In this document: piece by piece, positions 9,347 to 17,085 of the stretch | How the letters are laid out: each line of letters begins with the position of its first letter | Position numbering within the stretch: position 1 is the first letter of the stretch | Origin: Chryseobacterium oncorhynchi | GTDB lineage: Bacteria; Bacteroidota; Bacteroidia; Flavobacteriales; Weeksellaceae | Length of the DNA stretch: 64,000 nt | NCBI RefSeq assembly: GCF_002899895.1 | Contig: NZ_PPEI02000001.1 | Coordinates: 62,001-126,000, forward strand | Reading direction: 5' to 3' | Position numbers and translations under genes: made by a program | The notes under the pieces: generated by a model | Seen by the model: only the letters and a program-made list of their open reading frames with translations | What the model was told of the DNA's origin: nothing | Databases searched by the model: none

Positions 9347-9760
9347 ATGAAACTGAAAATTATTAAAATTATTTCTGTTATCTCATTTTTAATGATTTGC
9401 AGTTTAGGTAAAGACGATCTCCCAATATTTGTGTATATACTTTTTTCGTTATACCAATTTATTAATGATATAGTTTCTTTATCTTTTTCTCAGCATGATA
9501 TTTTTTGGGAAGGAATTACTGCTATACCTATTATTGGTACATTATACATTTTCTTATCATCTAGATATTATAAAGATCGTTATTTAATGCTATTCTGTTT
9601 TATAGCATTATTATCAATAATAATTTCTTTGATGATTCCTAATACATATTATAGTGATATTATGTCGAAACTGCGACTCAGTTTTATAATTCCTTTTATA
9701 ATATTTGTAGTGAGTTCTATATATGCAGTAATCCTGATTTTTAGAAATAAGATAAAGTAA
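9347..9760 (+). CDS. Small multi-pass membrane protein, unknown
   Basis: A 137-residue, very hydrophobic protein with four to five predicted membrane segments (for example ISVISFLMICSLG, LPIFVYILFSLYQF, YLMLFCFIALLSIIISLMI and FIIPFIIFVVSSIYAVIL). It starts 12 bp after the lipoprotein stop and is followed by a strong terminator, so the two form a bicistron. Base composition is even more AT-rich than the neighbours. I do not recognise a family. A small membrane partner for the exported cysteine-hydrolase-like protein, possibly immunity, is a guess from position. Confidence 0.6.
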   Translation: MKLKIIKIISVISFLMICSLGKDDLPIFVYILFSLYQFINDIVSLSFSQHDIFWEGITAIPIIGTLYIFLSSRYYKDRYLMLFCFIALLSIIISLMIPNTYYSDIMSKLRLSFIIPFIIFVVSSIYAVILIFRNKIK

Positions 9761-9768
9761 ATAATTAT

Positions 9769-9799
9769 AATCCCGGATCATTAATCCGGGATTTTTTTT
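9769..9799 (+). terminator. Rho-independent terminator
   Basis: Perfect 10-bp stem AATCCCGGAT / ATCCGGGATT with a 5-base loop, followed by eight Ts. It closes the lipoprotein/membrane-protein bicistron. Confidence 0.9.
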
Positions 9800-10003
9800 C
9801 CTTTGTTCTTCAATTCTATTTCCATTTTGTTGAATGATGAAAAATATACTTGTGAACAAAAGATGGCAATAGATAATCCTCTTTCTGACAATCGATTATT
9901 CTGTAAGGCTGATGAACTTCTCAACACTATAAGTTTGGACTTTACGCCAATATAAACCTCTTGAAAATCTTTGAAATTTGTAACAACAAAAAAATAAAAT
10001 ACA

Positions 10004-10792
10004 ATGAGTAAAACAATTCTAATTACAGGAGCAGCAAGCGGATTTGGAAAAATTGCAGCCTTTGAGCTTGCTAAAAAAGGACATCAGGTAATTGCAACCA
10101 CACAGGTATATCCTCAAATGAGTGACCTAATTCGTGAAGCTTCAGCGCAAGGTGTGACTTTGACAGTTGATAAGCTAGATGTAACCAATTCAAGGGATAT
10201 TGACTATATTTTAAACAAATATGATATTGATATTCTGATCAGCAATGCGGGTATTATGGAAGGCGGTCCTATTGCAGAACAGCCTGTTGATATTATCCGA
10301 TCTATGTTTGAGGTAAATGTATTCAGTGCGTTGGAACTGGCACAGGGCTTTATTAAAAAGTTTATTGAAAAGAAAGGTGGTAAAATTGTCTTCACTTCAT
10401 CAATGGGAGGTTTATGGACGGTACCCTACGTGGCCGCTTATTGTGCTTCTAAACACGCCTTGGAATCAATTGCGGAAGGGTTGAAAACAGAGCTGGCTCC
10501 GTTCAATATTAAAATTGCAACCTGTAATCCGGGGGTATTTGGAACAGGGTTCAATGACAGAGGAGTAGACTCTATATTCCGTTGGTATGATCCAAAGGTA
10601 AATTTTACTCCGGAAACAGCCTTCGATGGAGCCTCTGAATCTCTTGCTCATCAATTAGATCCATATTCTATGGCAGAAGTTATTGTTAATGTAGCTCTTG
10701 ATGACAATAGTGATTTTAGGAATGTACATCCCAAGGAAACTGAAGATTTTGTAAAACAGCTTCAATCTGAAGCGTGGACTGCTAAAAGTTAA
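10004..10792 (+). CDS. SDR-family NAD(P)-dependent oxidoreductase
   Basis: Classical short-chain dehydrogenase of 262 residues. The Rossmann motif is TGAASGFGK at residues 8-16, the NAG motif is ISNAGIMEGG, the catalytic Ser is in FTSSMGG, and the YxxxK pair is in YCASK. It is followed 4 bp later by an HbpS-type gene and then an AraC regulator, so the three are probably one transcript. The intergenic 9800-10003 holds only a doubtful 30-codon frame (9863-9955). Substrate unknown. Confidence 0.88.
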   Translation: MSKTILITGAASGFGKIAAFELAKKGHQVIATTQVYPQMSDLIREASAQGVTLTVDKLDVTNSRDIDYILNKYDIDILISNAGIMEGGPIAEQPVDIIRSMFEVNVFSALELAQGFIKKFIEKKGGKIVFTSSMGGLWTVPYVAAYCASKHALESIAEGLKTELAPFNIKIATCNPGVFGTGFNDRGVDSIFRWYDPKVNFTPETAFDGASESLAHQLDPYSMAEVIVNVALDDNSDFRNVHPKETEDFVKQLQSEAWTAKS

Positions 10793-10796
10793 TAAT

Positions 10797-11201
10797 ATGA
10801 TTGGAATCAGTTATGAACTAGCAGAAAAAGCACTGCATGCTGCAATAAAGAAAGCAAAATCACTAGGTATTCCTGTAAGCATTGCCGTGGTAGATGCAGG
10901 AGGACATCTGGTTGCTTTTGCAAGGCTGGACAGTGTATATGGAGTGATCGATTTTGCTATAAAGAAAGCCAAAACCGCTATTATGTTTGGAATTGATAGT
11001 GATGTAATGGGAAGCATTATTTCAGGAGCCGAGATTCATGGATACGGAATGCTGAACTCCAATAATGGACTTTTAACCCTTGCGGGAGGTGTTATCATTA
11101 AGGATGAAAATGGAGCGATAATTGGCGCTATAGGTTCATCCGGTGGTACTCCTGAACAGGATAAAGAGATCGCTCATACAGGAGCTTCTGTTATTGTTTA
11201 A
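10797..11201 (+). CDS. GlcG/HbpS-family heme-binding-like protein
   Basis: A 134-residue protein of the GlcG/HbpS (DUF336) fold. Typical features are the N-terminal LAEKALHAAIKKAKSLGIPVSIAV, the VVDAGGHLVAFARLD segment and the C-terminal GAIGSSGGTPEQDKEIA. HbpS binds heme; many relatives have no known ligand. It lies 4 bp after the SDR gene and 18 bp before the AraC gene, so it probably works with the SDR. Confidence 0.85.
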   Translation: MIGISYELAEKALHAAIKKAKSLGIPVSIAVVDAGGHLVAFARLDSVYGVIDFAIKKAKTAIMFGIDSDVMGSIISGAEIHGYGMLNSNNGLLTLAGGVIIKDENGAIIGAIGSSGGTPEQDKEIAHTGASVIV

Positions 11202-11219
11202 ATTTCAGATATTTGTGTT

Positions 11220-12023
11220 ATGGAAAAGACTTCTGAGATTATATTTGACAAACTGGTTTATTCATGTGCCTTTGATGCCTACAGAGGCCACGAGGAATTT
11301 ATTCCGGATCATTTTCTGGGTTTTCAGATCTCTGGGGAAACGCATGCTTTTCATGATCAGGGAAAGACCATTATCCGGGAAAATACAGTAGTTTTGGTTA
11401 GGAAAAATCAATTAATCCGAACGATTAAACAACCTTTAAATGGTGAAAAGTATCAGTTTATTTCCATTACGCTGGATGATGAAACCCTTAGGCAATATGC
11501 CAGTGAGCAAAAGATGGTAATGGATACTCCTTTTGTGGGTAATCAGCGGTTATTCTTTGAGTCTGATGAATTTTTTAAGAGCTATTTTGCATCATTAATT
11601 CCATACATCGATAAAACGAAAGAAATACCTCCAAGGCTGGCTGTATTAAAGGTTAAGGAAGCAATTGAACTTCTTCTGCAAGCTCATCCCGAGATCAGAA
11701 ATCTTCTTTTTGACTTTTCTGAACCTCATAAAATTGATCTTAAAGAATTTATGAATAAAAACTTTATGTTCAATGTATCTGTGGAGGCTTTTGCCCGACT
11801 TACAGGTCGCAGCCTTTCAGGTTTTAAGAGGGATTTCAGCAAGATATTCAACATGACTCCAAAGCAATGGCTCAAGGAAAAAAGATTGAACGAAGCTTAT
11901 TATCTGATTAAAAACAAGAATAAAAAACCATCGGACATCTATCTCGATCTGGGATTTGAGAATCTGTCTCATTTCTATTCTTCATTTAAAAAGAAATACG
12001 GAATAACTACCACTGCATTATAA
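11220..12023 (+). CDS. AraC-family transcriptional regulator
   Basis: 267 residues: an N-terminal ligand-binding half (about 1-160) and a C-terminal double helix-turn-helix. The second HTH shows the family signature PSDIYLDLGFENLSHFYSSF, preceded by MTPKQWLKEKRLNEAYYLI. It is the last gene of the SDR-HbpS-AraC set and is followed by a terminator. It probably regulates its own operon; no operator was identified. Confidence 0.9.
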   Translation: MEKTSEIIFDKLVYSCAFDAYRGHEEFIPDHFLGFQISGETHAFHDQGKTIIRENTVVLVRKNQLIRTIKQPLNGEKYQFISITLDDETLRQYASEQKMVMDTPFVGNQRLFFESDEFFKSYFASLIPYIDKTKEIPPRLAVLKVKEAIELLLQAHPEIRNLLFDFSEPHKIDLKEFMNKNFMFNVSVEAFARLTGRSLSGFKRDFSKIFNMTPKQWLKEKRLNEAYYLIKNKNKKPSDIYLDLGFENLSHFYSSFKKKYGITTTAL

Positions 12024-12057
12024 CCTGATAAAATAGGTGCTGGGAACAAATATTTTT

Positions 12058-12085
12058 AATTGCAGAATCTTAGGATTCTGCAATT
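12058..12085 (+). terminator. Terminator after the AraC gene
   Basis: 12-bp stem AATTGCAGAATC / GATTCTGCAATT with a short loop, followed by ATTTTTG. Confidence 0.8.
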
Positions 12086-12140
12086 ATTTTTGTAAGTTAG
12101 TAAGGTTAAAAAGTCTTACTTTATAAACAGCTTATTATCT

Positions 12141-13217
12141 TTAAGGAATTACATTCTCAGCTCTTAGTCGCTCAAACAGTTCAATAAAAGAGTCTTCTGT
12201 ACTTTTATAGGCAGTAAATCCAAGCTTTCTGCTATTTGACATATCACACATTACTTCCAATGGTCTTCCGAGATCAAGATCCGTATGCCATGCGGACGAT
12301 AATTTGCTAAGGTTTTCCTCTTTTAAATGATATTTTTTTGCAATCTCACTCCAGATTTGAGCATCGTTTTCCAATTCTTTTTCCAGAGGTCTGATCATAC
12401 CATTAAATCCTTCTGCTTCTATTCCAAACCAGTCAGCTAATCTTTTCCAAAGCCATTTCCATCGAAAAACATCTCCGTTCGTAATATTATAGGCCTGATT
12501 TTTTGCAGATTCAGTGGATGAAGCCCATACCAGCTGTTTGGCTAGTACTTGTGCATCTGTCACATCAGAAACTCCATTCCATTGTGCTTCAGATCCCGGC
12601 CATATGAACTTTCTTCCCATTTCTTTGCAAATACTTGCATAGATAGCTAATGTAGTTCCCATATTCATCAGATTGCCCACAGCATGTCCAATTACAGTAT
12701 GAGGCCTGTGAATACTCCAGGTAAACTCATCTCTTTCCGAAGCCTTGTACACTTCATCTTCCTGGGCATAATAGAAATTGGGAAGAGGAAGCCTTGGATG
12801 CTCTTCCCGAACAGGTGTTTCAGGTAAGATCCCTTGCTTTGCATAGGCTTCGAAAGGCCCTAGATAATGTTTCAATCCGGTGACTAAAGCTACATGTTTA
12901 ATCGATTTTTTAGGTGATAATACATTCAGAAGATTTCGGACAAGTAAACTGTTTACACGAATATTTTCTTCTTCTGTATCATTTCGCATCCATGTCGTGA
13001 AGTAAATATGAGTAGGAGAGATCCCATCCAATGCTTCCATCAGGTTCCGTTCATCCAAAAGATCTGCTTTTATGCTACGAAGACCGGAAATAGTAGAGTT
13101 TGGATTTCTGGATAGCCCATAGGTAGTCCAGCCTTGTGCAATAAGTTCTTCTGTAAGATTGCTTCCTGTAATTCCGGTAGCGCCTACTACCAATGCTACG
13201 TTTTCTTTATTTTCCAT
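12141..13217 (-). CDS. SDR-family oxidoreductase, PRISE-like (atypical SDR)
   Basis: A 358-residue extended/atypical SDR resembling the progesterone 5-beta-reductase/iridoid synthase group. The N-terminal nucleotide motif is VVGATGITGSN, followed by GLSRNPN for NADP binding. The catalytic Tyr is probably in NFYYAQEDEV, and WSIHRPHTVIG follows. PRISE members reduce enones; the substrate here is unknown. Upstream (13218-13306) there are two FNR-like boxes and a -7 element, TAATTTTG on the minus strand at 13246-13239. A Crp/Fnr gene lies directly upstream on the same strand, so oxygen- or redox-linked control is plausible. Confidence 0.83.
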   Translation of the reverse strand: MENKENVALVVGATGITGSNLTEELIAQGWTTYGLSRNPNSTISGLRSIKADLLDERNLMEALDGISPTHIYFTTWMRNDTEEENIRVNSLLVRNLLNVLSPKKSIKHVALVTGLKHYLGPFEAYAKQGILPETPVREEHPRLPLPNFYYAQEDEVYKASERDEFTWSIHRPHTVIGHAVGNLMNMGTTLAIYASICKEMGRKFIWPGSEAQWNGVSDVTDAQVLAKQLVWASSTESAKNQAYNITNGDVFRWKWLWKRLADWFGIEAEGFNGMIRPLEKELENDAQIWSEIAKKYHLKEENLSKLSSAWHTDLDLGRPLEVMCDMSNSRKLGFTAYKSTEDSFIELFERLRAENVIP

Positions 13218-13269
13218 AAGTATTGTAAATTTTCATTACAAAATTATGGCTGTGAACAGGCTAGTATGC

Positions 13270-13283
13270 TTGATGTGAATCAT
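13270..13283. promoter_or_regulatory. FNR-like box (promoter-proximal) upstream of the PRISE-like SDR gene
   Basis: TTGATGTGAATCAT, one mismatch from TTGAT-N4-ATCAA. Its centre is 37.5 bp from the last base of the predicted -7 element (13239), near a class-II activator position. No -33 TTG is present at the right distance, as expected for an activated promoter. Confidence 0.5.
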
Positions 13284-13292
13284 GCATTTGGA

Positions 13293-13306
13293 TTGATCTG
13301 TATCAA
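13293..13306. promoter_or_regulatory. FNR-like box (distal) upstream of the PRISE-like SDR gene
   Basis: TTGATCTGTATCAA, a perfect TTGAT-N4-ATCAA palindrome. It lies 23 bp (about two helical turns) from the proximal box, and its last four bases overlap the 3' end of the Crp/Fnr gene. Confidence 0.6.
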
Positions 13307-13887
13307 GTATTGTTAAGAAGATTTTTTTTACGGATCCTGCTCACTGTTTCAGGAGCAAGCCCTAGATAGGACGCGATAAGATTATGGGGAACCCTTTTGA
13401 TCATCTCAGGGTTTTTCTGTGCCAGTTGCAGATATTTTTCCTCAGCAGTATAGCTATTAGAAACAATCAGTCTATGATCTTTTGTTACAAGGCTATTTTG
13501 ATAAAGAATTCTAAAATAACGATCCATTACTGGAATTTCCAGCATCATTTTTTCATAATCATCTAAAGTAATCATCAGTACCTCAGTTTCTTCAATGGCA
13601 TCAATATTTAAAACCGATTTTTCCTGATGAATGAAACTATTGAAATCGGAAATCCACCAGCCCTCAAAAGCAAACATATTGATATGTTCATTCCCTTTTT
13701 CATCCAAAAAATAAGATTTCAGCAATCCCTTACTTACAAAAGACAGACATTTACAGATCTCTCCTTCCTGCAATAGATATTGCTTTTTTCGAAGTTTTTT
13801 TACAGTAAAGAAAGCCTGAACCTGATTTTTCTGTTCATCGGTTATAGCAACTTTATTCTGAATATGGGAAAGAAGTACCTCAAACAT
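13303..13887 (-). CDS. Crp/Fnr-family transcriptional regulator
   Basis: 194 residues: cyclic-nucleotide-binding-like beta roll (LQEGEICKCLSFVSKGLLKSYF) and a C-terminal winged helix, HNLIASYLGLAPETVSRIRKK. The recognition helix has E-T-V-S-R, the same E..SR pattern that FNR uses to read TTGAT half-sites. There is no N-terminal cysteine cluster of FNR type, so it is unlikely to be an Fe-S oxygen sensor. It lies just upstream of the PRISE-like SDR gene, whose promoter carries two TTGAT-type boxes. Confidence 0.88.
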   Translation of the reverse strand: MFEVLLSHIQNKVAITDEQKNQVQAFFTVKKLRKKQYLLQEGEICKCLSFVSKGLLKSYFLDEKGNEHINMFAFEGWWISDFNSFIHQEKSVLNIDAIEETEVLMITLDDYEKMMLEIPVMDRYFRILYQNSLVTKDHRLIVSNSYTAEEKYLQLAQKNPEMIKRVPHNLIASYLGLAPETVSRIRKKNLLNNT

Positions 13888-13925
13888 TAAAAAAATATTT
13901 TATCAAAAATAAGACTTTCAGTATA

Positions 13926-14381
13926 TTATTCTTCAAAATTATAGAGATTGATTCCTATTTCCTCATCTTTTATTTTTACAGCTCTGGTAGTAAGCGGATA
14001 AAAAATAAATTCTCCTGCTCCCCGAATTCTGGCGTCTAAAAGATGCCCTGCCAAAGCAGTATAATCTTCTCTTCCTAAAGTAATATGCAAATGGAGTAGA
14101 GGTTCTCCGTTTATTATAGAAACATTTCCTGAGATATTGGTTACCTCCATTTGTTCCTTAAATGTTTTATCCACATATTTTTTGGTGGACGGAACAAAGA
14201 AACGTAAAGTTGCTTCATCTACTGCTCCAATTCCTGTAACCTCTCCTGATTGAATCTCTTGGCTTCTCACAAAATCTGTAAGCGCTTCAATGATACTTGA
14301 TTGATTTTTTATACTGACTAGATAAACATGATCTACTTTTTTTGCTGACCAATGGCTTCCTTTTAAATTTTGTGCATCCAT
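13926..14381 (-). CDS. PPC/DUF296 (PCC) domain protein
   Basis: A 151-residue single-domain protein of the PPC/DUF296 fold, known from plant AT-hook proteins and stand-alone in bacteria. Family pattern: YLVSIKNQSSIIEALTDF, SGEVTGIGAVDEATLRFF, then the conserved metal-site-like HLHITLGREDYTALAGHLLD and GEFIFYP. There is no AT-hook. Bacterial members are structurally known but functionally unclear. It lies 38 bp upstream of the Crp/Fnr gene on the same strand and may be co-transcribed. Confidence 0.8.
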   Translation of the reverse strand: MDAQNLKGSHWSAKKVDHVYLVSIKNQSSIIEALTDFVRSQEIQSGEVTGIGAVDEATLRFFVPSTKKYVDKTFKEQMEVTNISGNVSIINGEPLLHLHITLGREDYTALAGHLLDARIRGAGEFIFYPLTTRAVKIKDEEIGINLYNFEE

Positions 14382-14578
14382 ACTTATAAAGCTTTATTTT
14401 GTTTTTAGATGTTTTTTCTAAGCATTCATCGCTTTCAATAAGCAAATGCAATAATCATGCTTGTCAATTTGTTTGTAATGATTTTGAAACAGGAAAAATA
14501 TAATGTTAATGGGAAATTTATATTCCTTTTACTTGTAAACTGGTAAAAATTACAGAAATTTGCAGCAAATAAAAATCA

Positions 14579-15205
14579 ATGAAGATCGTAGATATTGAAA
14601 GCTGGAACAGAAAGGAGCATTTTAATTTTTTTTCTAACATGGCAAGTCCCTATTTTGGCTTTACAACGGAAGTAGATTGTACAAAGGCCTATGATAAAGC
14701 TAAGGAAAATGGATACTCATTTTTTGCCTATTACTTTCATAAATCTATGGTAGCTGTCAATACGGTTGATGAATTGAAGCTTAGAATTATTGACGGACAG
14801 GTTGTGCAGTTTGATACAGTACATGCCGGAAGTACCATTGGCAGACCAGACGGAACCTTTGGCTTTTCATTTACCCTTTTCTCTGAGGACTTTGAGACGT
14901 TCAATGCGAATCTGCAGGAAGAAATAAAGGGAGTACATGAGACTTCAGGACTTAGAATAAGTAATGACAGACTGGGTAAAGACCACGTAAGACATACCAC
15001 AATTCCCTGGAACTCGTTCAGTGCAATTCTTCATCCAACAGATTTTAATACCGGAGAATCAATTCCTAAAATTGCTTTCGGTAAATTCAATATCCGTGAG
15101 GGTAAAAAATATCTTCCCGTTTCAATTGAAGCTCACCACGGTTTAGCAGATGGAATTCATATTGCAAAATACCTTGAAGAGTTTCAAAGACAACTTGATT
15201 TATAG
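14579..15205 (+). CDS. CatA-like O-acetyltransferase
   Basis: 208 residues of the trimeric chloramphenicol-acetyltransferase fold. The catalytic motif EAHHGLADGIHIAKYLEEFQ (HHxxxDG) lies near residue 190, and FGFSFTLFSEDFE and IPWNSFSAI match conserved family segments. These enzymes transfer acetyl from acetyl-CoA to a hydroxyl group. Chromosomal CatA-like copies in Bacteroidota often have unknown substrates, so resistance cannot be claimed. Convergent with the MBL gene downstream. Confidence 0.85.
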   Translation: MKIVDIESWNRKEHFNFFSNMASPYFGFTTEVDCTKAYDKAKENGYSFFAYYFHKSMVAVNTVDELKLRIIDGQVVQFDTVHAGSTIGRPDGTFGFSFTLFSEDFETFNANLQEEIKGVHETSGLRISNDRLGKDHVRHTTIPWNSFSAILHPTDFNTGESIPKIAFGKFNIREGKKYLPVSIEAHHGLADGIHIAKYLEEFQRQLDL

Positions 15206-15277
15206 GCTATAGAATTTTGAAAATAAGACTTTAAGCATAATTATTCTTATAAAAAATATAGAAATTTGGGGTATATT

Positions 15278-16066
15278 TTATTCCCCATTTTTTATTTCTA
15301 TCACTGCTTTTTCCAGATCATGATAAAGTAGAATTTTCCAATGGTTTTCTCTTGCTTTCTTTTCCCATTCAAGTCGTAATTCCATTGCTTTTCTGCCATC
15401 AAAATCACTTTTGTAGGCTAAATGATACTTCAGGTAAGAAGCCTGTGGAAGATCGTCTGCACCATAAAAAACGGTTTCTCCATTTTCTTTGATCCAGAAA
15501 ACCTGCATAAACGGAGTATGACCACCCACTACTTCATAGAAAATTTCATCAGTAATTTTACCGTTATCATCATTCATCCAGATAATATTGGGCAATTGAA
15601 TCAGGTTTTCCAATACTTCAAAATCAAAAGACGGATTCCCTTTATTTTCCATGGCAAAATCCAGTTCACGTTTTTGAATATATATTTCTGCATTAGGAAA
15701 AGTAGGTTCATAGCCATGATCCGTAAGTCTTACAGCTCCTTCAATATGGTCCTTGTGAAGATGGGAAAGAAGTAGCTTTGTAACCTGCTCCGGACGTATA
15801 CCTTCTCTTTCAAGAAGCGTTGAGACCACAGAAGTTCCATCCTCATTTTTCCAACCAATGCCGGCGTCCAAAAGAATATAATCGTTTTCTGTGATGATAA
15901 GGAAAGGTTGTACAGACATTTTAATTCCGGTAACGGTATCAAAGTTTTCGTCTGTTAAAAGAGTAAAGTCCTTGGTTTTGCTAGCTGAAAAATTACCTTC
16001 TTTAAGTGGAATGATCTTCATGCTGCAAATTTCCTCAATATTTCTAACATTCAAAAGCTTTTTCAT
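15278..16066 (-). CDS. MBL-fold metallo-hydrolase (lactonase-like)
   Basis: Metallo-beta-lactamase superfamily hydrolase with LLSHLHKDHIEGA (HxHxDH), a later VGGHTPFM and FYGADDLP, and a final LYHDLEK. The layout resembles AHL-lactonase-type hydrolases; the substrate is unknown. Two starts are possible. ATG at 16066 gives an odd 15-residue extension, while ATG at 16021 is preceded by GAGG about 11 bases upstream and begins MKIIPLKEGNF; 16021 may be the real start. It lies downstream of the Nudix regulator on the same strand with a short gap. Confidence 0.82.
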   Translation of the reverse strand: MKKLLNVRNIEEICSMKIIPLKEGNFSASKTKDFTLLTDENFDTVTGIKMSVQPFLIITENDYILLDAGIGWKNEDGTSVVSTLLEREGIRPEQVTKLLLSHLHKDHIEGAVRLTDHGYEPTFPNAEIYIQKRELDFAMENKGNPSFDFEVLENLIQLPNIIWMNDDNGKITDEIFYEVVGGHTPFMQVFWIKENGETVFYGADDLPQASYLKYHLAYKSDFDGRKAMELRLEWEKKARENHWKILLYHDLEKAVIEIKNGE

Positions 16067-16102
16067 CAATGCAGACCATTGGAAAAAACAATGAAAAGGT
16101 AT

Positions 16103-16861
16103 CTACCAGTTATTCAATCCATTCTCCAATGCTTTCACATAATTTTCTTCATCAAAGGAGTAAAGATCCGGCGACTTATGCGCGCCACCTCTTCTCTGCT
16201 CATCAAGCTTCTTTAAAACCCCTAAATTCTTTATTTTTCTATAAAAATTTCCACGGTTGAGTTCCTTACCCAATATCGCTTCGTATAATTTCTGAAGTTC
16301 AGAAAGTGTGAATTTTTCAGGTAACAAATTATATCCGATGGGCTTGTATGAGATTTTTTCTCTTAATGTAAGAAGAGCTTTTTCAATAATTTCGCGATGA
16401 TCCATGGCCAGTTCAATGGTAGGGAGGTCTCTTAAATAAACCCACTCACAAGCTTCACTTACATCATCCATAACAGGACTAATATCCGCAGAATTATACA
16501 AGGCATAATAACCTATGGAAATAAAACGTTGCTTCTGAAATAAGGTTTCATCAAAATCCTCAAAATAAAATTCACTTCTATTTTTTTTCCCAAAAACTGC
16601 AAATTCCTCCAGAAAAACATTGGTAACACCGGCCCTTGATTTTAAAACCCTCATTACGCCTTCATCCAAATCTTCGTCTTTTCTTATAAAACCTCCGGGA
16701 AGAAGCCATTGTTTTCGGTAATTCATTCTTACCAACAAAACTTTTAGTTCATTTTGATCAAAACCGAAAATAACCGGATCGGCTGAAATATGAGGTAGAA
16801 AAATTTCTTTTGCTTCAGCAGACTTTTGTAAAATCTGTTCCTTGGAATCCATATAATCCAT
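16103..16861 (-). CDS. NrtR-type Nudix-fold transcriptional regulator
   Basis: 252 residues: an N-terminal Nudix domain (about 20-150) and a C-terminal winged helix (about 170-250, with FTLSELQKLYEAILGKELNR). The Nudix box is degenerate: LPGGFIRKDEDLDEGVMRVL then KSRAGV, so the REUXEE metal-binding glutamates are gone. That is typical of NrtR-like sensors rather than hydrolases. A minus-strand -7 element, TACATTTG, sits at 16888-16881, about 20 bp before the start. Likely targets are the MBL gene or the divergent MFS gene. Confidence 0.82.
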   Translation of the reverse strand: MDYMDSKEQILQKSAEAKEIFLPHISADPVIFGFDQNELKVLLVRMNYRKQWLLPGGFIRKDEDLDEGVMRVLKSRAGVTNVFLEEFAVFGKKNRSEFYFEDFDETLFQKQRFISIGYYALYNSADISPVMDDVSEACEWVYLRDLPTIELAMDHREIIEKALLTLREKISYKPIGYNLLPEKFTLSELQKLYEAILGKELNRGNFYRKIKNLGVLKKLDEQRRGGAHKSPDLYSFDEENYVKALENGLNNW

Positions 16862-17085
16862 AAAAATACATGTGTTATTACAAATGTAAAGATAAAATTG
16901 GATAATGCTTAAAAAAACTCTTTATTAAAGCCATTTCTAAGAAAAAAACATCTATCTCACCCAAAGGTTAAATCAATCATGATATTATATGTTTTTTATT
17001 AAAATGCCTACCTTTGAAGCTGTTAAAAATGTATATCCAAACTGTTAAATTATAGGATATATTTCTGTTCAATAAAAATTTCATC

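Noticed and set aside
9863-9955. 30-codon frame between the terminator at 9.8 kb and the SDR gene
   Set aside because: Short, no homology recognised, no ribosome binding site seen; kept only as a remark.
14579-15205. Calling the CatA-like enzyme a chloramphenicol resistance gene
   Set aside because: The HHxxxDG motif defines the fold family only; chromosomal relatives often do not confer resistance.
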